Source of the DNA: an uncultured Neisseria sp.
GTDB lineage: Bacteria; Pseudomonadota; Gammaproteobacteria; Burkholderiales; Neisseriaceae
Length of the DNA: 10,831 nucleotides
Direction: 5' to 3'
Assembly: GCA_937919795.1 (NCBI GenBank)
Contig: CALFOA010000294.1
Location: 1 to 10,831 of the forward strand
The stretch's first letter is position 1; each line of letters begins with the position of its first letter. Of this stretch, positions 6,405 to 10,831 are shown piece by piece. Below the pieces are notes generated by a model. The model was not told where the DNA came from. It was given only the letters and a program-made list of their open reading frames with translations, and did no database searches. The translations under genes were made by a program, and so were the position numbers.

Positions 6405-6441
6405 CAATGCCTGTCTAAAAACCTTTTTCAGACAGGCATTG
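6405..6441 (-). terminator. DUS terminator of trmB with one decayed DUS arm
   Basis: CAATGCCTGTCT (6405-6416) pairs with its complement ending at 6441, and AAAA pairs with TTTT inside. The right arm is an exact DUS (6427-6438, minus strand) but the left arm is TGCCTGTCTAAA (6408-6419), one base off, creating an A-C mismatch in the stem. It begins 7 bp after the trmB stop; the minus-strand tail TTGTTATTTT is reasonably T-rich. Confidence 0.82.
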
Positions 6442-6447
6442 ATTCGC

Positions 6448-7167
6448 TTAAGCCACTCGGGTAAACACCAAATCCCACACCCCGTGTCCCAAACGCTTAC
6501 CGCGCGCTTCAAATTTGGTTTCCGGCCGGTAATCCGGTGTCGATGCGTAATCGGCGGCGGTGTTTTGCAGATTGTCGAAACCACTCAACACTTCCAGCAT
6601 TTGCACCGCGTATTCTTCCCAGTCGGTCGCCAGATGGATGTAGCCGCCGACTTTCAACTTGGGCAACAGCTTGGCGACAAACGGCGGCTGAATCAGGCGG
6701 CGTTTGTGGTGGCGTTTTTTGTGCCAAGGATCGGGGAAGAAAATGTGGATGCCGTCCAAACTTCCGTCGGCCAGCATATTTTCCACCACTTCCACCGCAT
6801 CATGGCGCATCACGCGGATGTTGGTGAGCTGCATTTCTTCCACCAGCTTCAACAGATTACCCACGCCCGGCCCATGTACATCAATCGCCAGAAAATCCTT
6901 TTCAGGCAGGCGTTTGGCAATCTCGGCGGTGGCGGTACCCATGCCGAAACCGATTTCCAGCACTTTGGGCGCTTCACGGCCGAACAGCGCGGTTAAATCC
7001 GCCGCCTCAGCCTGATAATCCGCGCCGAATTGCGGCCACAAGCTGTCAATCGCCCGCTGCTGCGCGGTGGTCATGTGCCCTTGGCGCAAAACAAAACTGC
7101 GGATACTGCGCTTGTGTTCGCCTTCGGCTGCAGGTTCTTGAACGGGTTCTTGGGAGGAATCAGTCAT
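6448..7167 (-). CDS. trmB: tRNA (guanine-N7)-methyltransferase
   Basis: TrmB methylates G46 in the variable loop of many tRNAs using S-adenosylmethionine. The 239-residue protein has SAM motif I in [12 protein letters not shown] (69-80), the acidic residue after strand 2 in AIDVHGPG (94-101), and the family hallmark [18 protein letters not shown] (141-158) with the catalytic-region Asp146. The C-terminal TKFEARG (217-223) is the TrmB signature for substrate binding. The first 30 residues are a low-complexity, acidic-to-basic tail. GAGAG lies about 8 bases before the ATG. The gene follows aspS by 192 bp, beyond a hairpin and a Correia-type element whose end is 23 bp from the trmB start, so trmB may use a separate promoter. 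Confidence 0.95.
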   Translation of the reverse strand: MTDSSQEPVQEPAAEGEHKRSIRSFVLRQGHMTTAQQRAIDSLWPQFGADYQAEAADLTALFGREAPKVLEIGFGMGTATAEIAKRLPEKDFLAIDVHGPGVGNLLKLVEEMQLTNIRVMRHDAVEVVENMLADGSLDGIHIFFPDPWHKKRHHKRRLIQPPFVAKLLPKLKVGGYIHLATDWEEYAVQMLEVLSGFDNLQNTAADYASTPDYRPETKFEARGKRLGHGVWDLVFTRVA

Positions 7168-7190
7168 GCTAAAACTCTCATATTAATTAA

Positions 7191-7296
7191 ATAGTGAAAT
7201 CAATAAATAACTGATACAAGGCGGCGAGCCGCAGACAGTACGAGTAGCACGGCAAGGCGAGCCAACGCCGTAGCAGTGGTTTAGTGATTTCACTAT
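7191..7296. mobile_element. Correia-type repeat element (CREE), 106 bp short form
   Basis: The ends are terminal inverted repeats ATAGTGAAATCA (7191-7202) and its reverse complement (7285-7296). The interior matches what I know of Correia elements: ACAAGGCGGCGAGCCGCAGA (7216-7235), then CAGTAC, then GGCAAGGCGAGCCAACGCCG (7251-7270). The 106-bp length equals the short CREE class of 104-108 bp, which lacks the internal segment of the long form. CREEs are non-autonomous Neisseria elements that insert at TA; a TA is kept at the right end (TATAGTG read inwards) and altered on the left. They can be RNase III targets and can supply promoters. This one lies between aspS and trmB. Confidence 0.85.
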
Positions 7297-7319
7297 ATCG
7301 AATAATCAAAAGAAGCGAA

Positions 7320-7344
7320 AGCCGCCTGAAAAATTCAGACGGCT
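7320..7344 (-). terminator. aspS terminator made of canonical-dialect DUS
   Basis: AGCCGCCTGAA (7320-7330) pairs with TTCAGACGGCT (7334-7344) through an 11-bp stem with one G-U pair and a loop AAA. Read on the minus strand it follows the aspS stop by 15 bp and leads into TTTCGCTTCTTTTG. The 7334-7343 arm is the complement of GCCGTCTGAA, the DUS core of most other Neisseria, not the TGCCTGTCTGAA used elsewhere here. The other arm is one base off that core. Confidence 0.8.
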
Positions 7345-7359
7345 GCCAAAACTTCAGTT

Positions 7360-9168
7360 TCAGCCTTCTTTGCTTTCCGCTGCTTTTTGGCGCAAGCGCA
7401 GACTCAGTTCGCGCAATTGCTTGTCGTCCACCGCATTCGGTGCACTGGTCAGCAAGCACTGTGCACGCTGAGTTTTCGGGAAGGCAATCACGTCGCGGAT
7501 GGATTCGGCTCCGGTCATCAGCGTTACCAAACGGTCCAAACCGAAGGCCAGGCCGCCGTGCGGGGGCGCACCGTATTTCAGGTTGTCCAGCAGGAAGCCG
7601 AATTTGTTTTGCTGCTCTTCCGGCGTAATTTTCAGCGCGGCAAACACTTTTTCCTGAATGTCGGCGCGGTGGATACGGATAGAGCCGCCGCCGATTTCCC
7701 AGCCGTTCAGCACCATATCATAGGCGCGCGCTAGGCAGTTTTCCGGATCGCTTTCCATCAGATCTTCATGACCGGGTTTCGGTGAGGTGAAGGGGTGGTG
7801 CATGGCGGCGTAGCGGTCGTTTTCCTCGTCGTATTCGAACATCGGGAAATCGACTACCCACAAAGGTTTCCATTCATCAACAAAATAGCCGTCTGCCACG
7901 CCGTGCTCGTGACCAACTTTGATGCGCAGCGCGCCCATCGCTTCGTTCACCACTTTGGCTTTATCGGCACCAAAGAAGATGATGTCGCCGTTTTGGGCGC
8001 CGGTTTGGGCGATGATTTCTTTCAGCGCGTGCTCGGACAGGTTTTTCACAATCGGCGACTGCAAGCCGCTGTCTTCACCGTTGCTCAGGTTGCTGACATC
8101 GTTCACTTTGATGTAAGCCAAGCCTTTGGCACCGTAAATGCCGACAAATTTGGTATATTCGTCAATCACTTTACGCGAGAACTTGGCACCGCCGGGCACG
8201 CGCAATGCGACTACACGACCACCCTTCATATCGGCGGCAGTGCGGAATACTTTCAGCTCTTCGCCTTTCATCAATTCGGTCAGCTCGGTGAATTTGAGCG
8301 ACACGCGCATATCGGGCTTGTCTGAACCATAATAGAACATCGCTTCAGAAAACGGCATACGCGGGAAATCGCCGAGTTCCACGCCCAAAGCGTCTTTAAA
8401 CACTTGTTTGGCCATGTTTTCGGTGATGTCCATGATTTCGTCTTCGTTCAGGAACGAAGTTTCGATATCGATCTGGGTGAATTCAGGCTGGCGGTCGGCA
8501 CGCAAATCTTCGTCGCGGAAGCATTTGGTGATTTGGTAATAACGGTCGAAACCGGCCACCATCAGCAGTTGTTTAAACAGCTGCGGTGATTGCGGCAAGG
8601 CAAAAAATTCGCCTGGATGCACGCGGCTCGGCACTAAATAATCGCGCGCACCTTCGGGAGTGGAACGGGTGAGCATCGGCGTTTCGATGTCGATAAAGCC
8701 TTGCGCATCCAGATAACGGCGCACGCCCATCGCCACTTGGTAACGCAGGCGCAGGTTGCGCTGCATGGCGGGGCGGCGCAAATCAATCACGCGGTTGGTT
8801 AAGCGCACGTTTTCGCTGAGGTTTTCATCATCGATTTGGAACGGCGGCGTTGCGGCGGCATTCAACACTTCAATTTCTTTGGCCAAAATTTCAATTTTGC
8901 CGGAAATCATTTTATCGTTGGTGGTGCCTTCGGGGCGGTTGCGCACGCGGCCGGTGATGTTCAATACATATTCGTTACGCGCCGAATCAGCAGTTTGGAA
9001 GGCTTCGGGGGTATCCGGGTCAATCACCACCTGAACCACGCCTTCACGGTCGCGCAAGTCGATAAAAATCACGCCGCCGTGGTCGCGCCGGCGGTGTACC
9101 CAGCCTTTCACGGTAACGGTTTGGTCTAAGTATTGCTCGCTAATCAAGCCACAATAATTGGTACGCAT
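7360..9168 (-). CDS. aspS: Aspartyl-tRNA synthetase, probably non-discriminating
   Basis: AspRS attaches aspartate to tRNA(Asp). The 602-residue class IIb enzyme has the N-terminal anticodon-binding OB fold (about 1-105, [19 protein letters not shown] at 22-40), class II motif 2 [19 protein letters not shown] (216-234), the bacterial GAD insertion (about 290-420) and motif 3 [10 protein letters not shown] (538-547). His30 in RRRDHGG replaces the Leu of discriminating enzymes such as that of E. coli (RRRDLGS), and Gly81 stands where the E. coli protein has a Lys nearby. In Pseudomonas these positions relax tRNA choice, so this enzyme probably also forms Asp-tRNA(Asn) for GatCAB. The SD is weak (AGAAAG). 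It lies 44 bp after the methyltransferase gene with no terminator between, so it is probably co-transcribed with DUF502. Confidence 0.97.
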   Translation of the reverse strand: MRTNYCGLISEQYLDQTVTVKGWVHRRRDHGGVIFIDLRDREGVVQVVIDPDTPEAFQTADSARNEYVLNITGRVRNRPEGTTNDKMISGKIEILAKEIEVLNAAATPPFQIDDENLSENVRLTNRVIDLRRPAMQRNLRLRYQVAMGVRRYLDAQGFIDIETPMLTRSTPEGARDYLVPSRVHPGEFFALPQSPQLFKQLLMVAGFDRYYQITKCFRDEDLRADRQPEFTQIDIETSFLNEDEIMDITENMAKQVFKDALGVELGDFPRMPFSEAMFYYGSDKPDMRVSLKFTELTELMKGEELKVFRTAADMKGGRVVALRVPGGAKFSRKVIDEYTKFVGIYGAKGLAYIKVNDVSNLSNGEDSGLQSPIVKNLSEHALKEIIAQTGAQNGDIIFFGADKAKVVNEAMGALRIKVGHEHGVADGYFVDEWKPLWVVDFPMFEYDEENDRYAAMHHPFTSPKPGHEDLMESDPENCLARAYDMVLNGWEIGGGSIRIHRADIQEKVFAALKITPEEQQNKFGFLLDNLKYGAPPHGGLAFGLDRLVTLMTGAESIRDVIAFPKTQRAQCLLTSAPNAVDDKQLRELSLRLRQKAAESKEG

Positions 9169-9212
9169 AAAGTTCTTTCTTGTATGAAGACTAACAATAG
9201 GTAAATAAAATG

Positions 9213-9965
9213 TTATTTTTTGACTGCAACAAAACGCAGTCGCACATAATCTGCTACCGGCAAGCCGTTTTCCTGCGGCAGTTGCCGCTCGGCTTCATCC
9301 GCCGCTGCTTGCAATACGGCTTGCTTGGTGGCGGCATCCATTTGCGGCAGCATCGGCTCGGCAAAAGTAGCCAGCCATCCGGCCACGCCGGTCGGCAATA
9401 CCGTCGGTCGCGGATAAAGGCCTATCTGAAGCACCTCAAAACCGTGTTGTTCTAACAATCCGCGATAAGTTTCTGCCGACGGAAAATACCAACAAGTACG
9501 CGCCTGCAAGTGTTGTTTCGCCAAAGCCTGTTCCAGCGCCTGCTGAATCACGGCAATATTACCCTGCCCGCCCGCTTCGGCGACAAAATGACCGCCCGGT
9601 TTCAATGCGGTGGCCACGCCTGCCACCACCGCTTCCGCCTGCATCATCCAATGCAGCGCCGCATTGGAAAATACCGCATCAAATTCCTGCTGAAAAGCCA
9701 GTTTCTGACCATCGCCAACTCGGGCATCAATGCCGTTGGCACGGGCAGCGGCCACCAGTTGCTCGCTGCCGTCTATGCCGATTACTTCGCAACCGCATTC
9801 TGCGATTTTTTGTGTTAATACACCATCGCCACAGCCCAAATCCAACACCCGCTCATGCGGTTGTGGTGCAAGAATATCCAACAAAGGCACGCCGTAATCG
9901 GCGACAAAACGGGCGTTGTCGGCATAAACATCGGCTTGCCAATGCTGGCTGGGCTGCTTATTCAT
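9213..9965 (-). CDS. Class I SAM-dependent methyltransferase, substrate unknown
   Basis: The 250-residue protein is a Rossmann-fold methyltransferase. Motif I is [11 protein letters not shown] (40-50), the acidic residue binding the SAM ribose is D65 in [13 protein letters not shown] (84-91) is the adenine-loop region, FSNAALHWM (99-107) is the post-II block and [10 protein letters not shown] (121-130) is motif III. The FSNAALHW element and overall order resemble trans-aconitate methyltransferase and related small-molecule enzymes, but I cannot assign a substrate. The start codon lies 4 bases after the DUF502 stop (TAAAGCCATG) with little SD of its own, which suggests translational coupling. 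The gene sits between DUF502 and aspS in a tight same-strand cluster. Confidence 0.9.
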   Translation of the reverse strand: MNKQPSQHWQADVYADNARFVADYGVPLLDILAPQPHERVLDLGCGDGVLTQKIAECGCEVIGIDGSEQLVAAARANGIDARVGDGQKLAFQQEFDAVFSNAALHWMMQAEAVVAGVATALKPGGHFVAEAGGQGNIAVIQQALEQALAKQHLQARTCWYFPSAETYRGLLEQHGFEVLQIGLYPRPTVLPTGVAGWLATFAEPMLPQMDAATKQAVLQAAADEAERQLPQENGLPVADYVRLRFVAVKK

Positions 9966-9969
9966 GGCT

Positions 9970-10686
9970 TTATTCTTTGTTTTCTTTGGCTTCGGTTTCT
10001 GCCGTTTTGTCTTCCAGCACCGGTACTGCTTTTTTGTGTTTTAACGGCAAATCGTCCGGCATCACCATACCCAGCGAAATCACATATTTCAAGGCATCAT
10101 CCACGCTCATGTCCAGCTCGCGGATATCGCTTTGTTTCACCATGATGTAGTAACCGCCGGTGGGGTTCGGCGTGGTCGGCACATAAACGGAAACGTATTC
10201 TTCCGTTTCAGACAGGCTTTTCTTTATCACAGCCGGAATGCTGCCGGATACAAAAGCAATCGTCCAAATATCCGGCTGCGGGAACGGCACCAATACCGGG
10301 GTTTTAAACGAACGACCGTTGTCGGACAACAGCGATTCGGACACTTTTTTCACGCTGGAATAAATCGATTTCACCACCGGAATGCGGCCGAGCAGGCTGT
10401 CCCAGCCTTCCAGAATTTTACGCCCCAATACGTTGGCGGCAAACACGCCGGTGACAAACAATACCACCACCGCCACGATTACCCCAAGGCCGGGGATTTT
10501 TAAGCCGCCGGTATAGTTTTCGGGGCGCCAGCGGCTGGGAATCAGGTTGATTAGCTGGTCGGAAGCATTAATGATGTAGGTGAGCACCCATACGGTCACC
10601 ACAATCGGCAGCCACACCAATACCCCGGTAATTAAATATTTTTTCAACGCTTTACCGATGCCGCCGCGTTCATTTTTTTCTGTCAT
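9970..10686 (-). CDS. DUF502 family inner-membrane protein
   Basis: DUF502 proteins are conserved membrane proteins of unknown function, often found beside aspS in betaproteobacteria. From the ATG at 10686 the product has 238 residues. Two membrane segments are visible, about 17-40 (YLITGVLVWLPIVVTVWVLT) and 64-86 (IPGLGVIVAVVVLFVTGVF). They are followed by the conserved IPVVKSIYSSVKKV (102-115), FKTPVLVPFPQPDIWTIAFV (127-146) and PTTPNPTGGYYIMV (170-183). The C-terminal tail is charged (KTAETEAKENKE). A GTG at 10710 would add 8 residues, but MTEKNERGGIGKALKKY has ACGGA just upstream and looks like the family start. It is the first gene of a probable DUF502-methyltransferase-aspS operon. Confidence 0.88.
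   Translation of the reverse strand: MTEKNERGGIGKALKKYLITGVLVWLPIVVTVWVLTYIINASDQLINLIPSRWRPENYTGGLKIPGLGVIVAVVVLFVTGVFAANVLGRKILEGWDSLLGRIPVVKSIYSSVKKVSESLLSDNGRSFKTPVLVPFPQPDIWTIAFVSGSIPAVIKKSLSETEEYVSVYVPTTPNPTGGYYIMVKQSDIRELDMSVDDALKYVISLGMVMPDDLPLKHKKAVPVLEDKTAETEAKENKE
10207..10218 (-). repeat. Near-match DNA uptake sequence inside the DUF502 gene
   Basis: The minus strand reads AGCCTGTCTGAA, 11 of 12 bases of the local DUS (first base A instead of T), within codons for SLSET (157-161). It is coding sequence that may retain some uptake activity; chance cannot be excluded. Confidence 0.5.
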
Positions 10687-10706
10687 GATGATTCCGTAAA
10701 ATTCCG

Positions 10707-10745
10707 ACACCCGAGCCGGGTGAATAATTATACGCGCTCGGGTGT
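10707..10745. repeat. Inverted repeat enclosing the DUF502 -10 box
   Basis: ACACCCGAGC (10707-10716) and its exact reverse complement GCTCGGGTGT (10736-10745) flank 19 bp that contain the predicted -10 box. A second CGGGTG (10717-10722) pairs with the left CACCCG (10708-10713) in a tighter hairpin with loop AGC. It could be an operator or a 5' leader hairpin; nothing here decides which. Confidence 0.6.
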
Positions 10746-10755
10746 AAAGTAACGA
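10727..10755 (-). promoter_or_regulatory. Probable promoter of the DUF502-methyltransferase-aspS cluster
   Basis: The minus strand has TATAAT at 10732-10727 and TCGTTA (3 of 6 to TTGACA) at 10755-10750, spaced 17 bp. Transcription would start near 10720, about 34 bases before the DUF502 ATG, and downstream of the GTG only if that GTG is not used at a leader of at least 10 bases. A terminator for an upstream gene lies further out, so a promoter is expected here. Confidence 0.55.
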
Positions 10756-10802
10756 GTGTTAGGACAAACTGACCATTCATATATCATCATCTTTTTCGCC
10801 CT

Positions 10803-10822
10803 AAAAACGCATCTGCTGCGTT
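10803..10822 (-). terminator. Terminator of an upstream minus-strand gene outside the window
   Basis: On the minus strand AACGCA (10822-10817), a 5-base loop and TGCGTT (10811-10806) form a 6-bp hairpin followed by TTT, with five T in total at 10807-10803. It would end transcription entering from beyond position 10831. No coding sequence is seen between it and the DUF502 promoter. Confidence 0.55.
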
Positions 10823-10831
10823 AAAAATACT

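Larger units (their letters stand above)
6125..6447. other. 323-bp gene-free region between trmB and hpnD
   Basis: No supported gene lies here on either strand. From left to right it holds the hpnD leader with a small GTTTAAA-centred inverted repeat (about 6187-6203), an isolated DUS, a 128-bp REPIN-like inverted repeat, an AT-rich stretch (about 6361-6405) and the DUS terminator of trmB. Confidence 0.7.

Noticed and set aside
8311..9430. DUS-like strings in aspS (8311-8322) and the methyltransferase gene (9419-9430)
   Set aside because: Each has only 10 of 12 matches to the local DUS, which is expected by chance at this level and too weak to call.
10687..10710. GTG start at 10710 for the DUF502 protein
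   Set aside because: It adds eight residues and would leave a leader of only about 10 bases from the predicted transcription start; ACGGA before the ATG at 10686 and the family-like MTEKNE start fit better.
6266..10771. An 11-base repeat AGGACAAACTG at 6266-6276 and 10761-10771
   Set aside because: The flanks share nothing further and neither site has a matching context, so chance or convergent base content is the simplest explanation.
1..10831. CRISPR arrays, rRNA or tRNA genes, insertion sequences with transposase, prophage or toxin-antitoxin genes
   Set aside because: No regularly spaced direct repeats, no RNA gene signatures and no transposase, integrase or small paired ORFs with such motifs were found on either strand.

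Overview
The window looks like chromosomal core sequence from the Neisseriaceae. The main evidence is a 12-mer, TGCCTGTCTGAA, present as nine exact copies outside genes, one exact copy inside hpnE and two near copies. It matches the DNA uptake sequence (DUS) dialect described for Neisseria wadsworthii and relatives (TG-wadDUS) and differs from the GCCGTCTGAA core of the meningococcus and gonococcus. A 106-bp Correia-type element (CREE) and a set of genes with strong Neisseria-type protein sequences agree with this. The genus or family is well supported; the species is an inference.

Layout, left to right. (1) Positions 47-1406, minus strand: a TusA-family sulfurtransferase followed by pyrC (dihydroorotase), ending in a strong terminator. 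(2) 1590-2186, plus strand: a secreted CNP1-like protein, transcribed divergently from the TusA gene, with its own terminator. (3) 2266-3099, plus strand: a DUS palindrome with a TATAAT in its loop, then a TSUP (TauE/SafE) membrane permease. (4) 3107-3146: a bidirectional DUS terminator between converging genes. (5) 3159-6124, minus strand: the overlapping pair hpnD-hpnE (squalene synthesis), then an SDR-family protein behind a DUS hairpin. (6) 6125-6447: a 323-bp gene-free stretch with a REPIN-like inverted repeat, an AT-rich stretch and a DUS terminator. (7) 6448-7167, minus strand: trmB. (8) 7191-7344: a CREE and a hairpin carrying the other DUS dialect. (9) 7360-10686, minus strand: a DUF502 membrane protein, a methyltransferase and aspS, in that transcription order and closely spaced, from a promoter at about 10727-10755. 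The window ends with a terminator belonging to a gene outside it.

The genes are housekeeping functions: pyrimidine synthesis (pyrC), sulfur relay (TusA type), squalene synthesis (hpnD, hpnE), tRNA aminoacylation and modification (aspS, trmB) and envelope proteins (CNP1-like, TSUP, DUF502). AspRS carries residues associated with non-discriminating enzymes, which would tie it to the tRNA-dependent amidation route to Asn-tRNA.

I did not find a new multi-gene defence, mobile or biosynthetic system. The points worth a second look are in the small non-coding elements (REPIN-like repeat, CREE, mixed DUS dialects, an outward-facing DUS palindrome at a promoter, nested inverted repeats at the DUF502 promoter) and in one protein, an SDR lacking the catalytic tyrosine.
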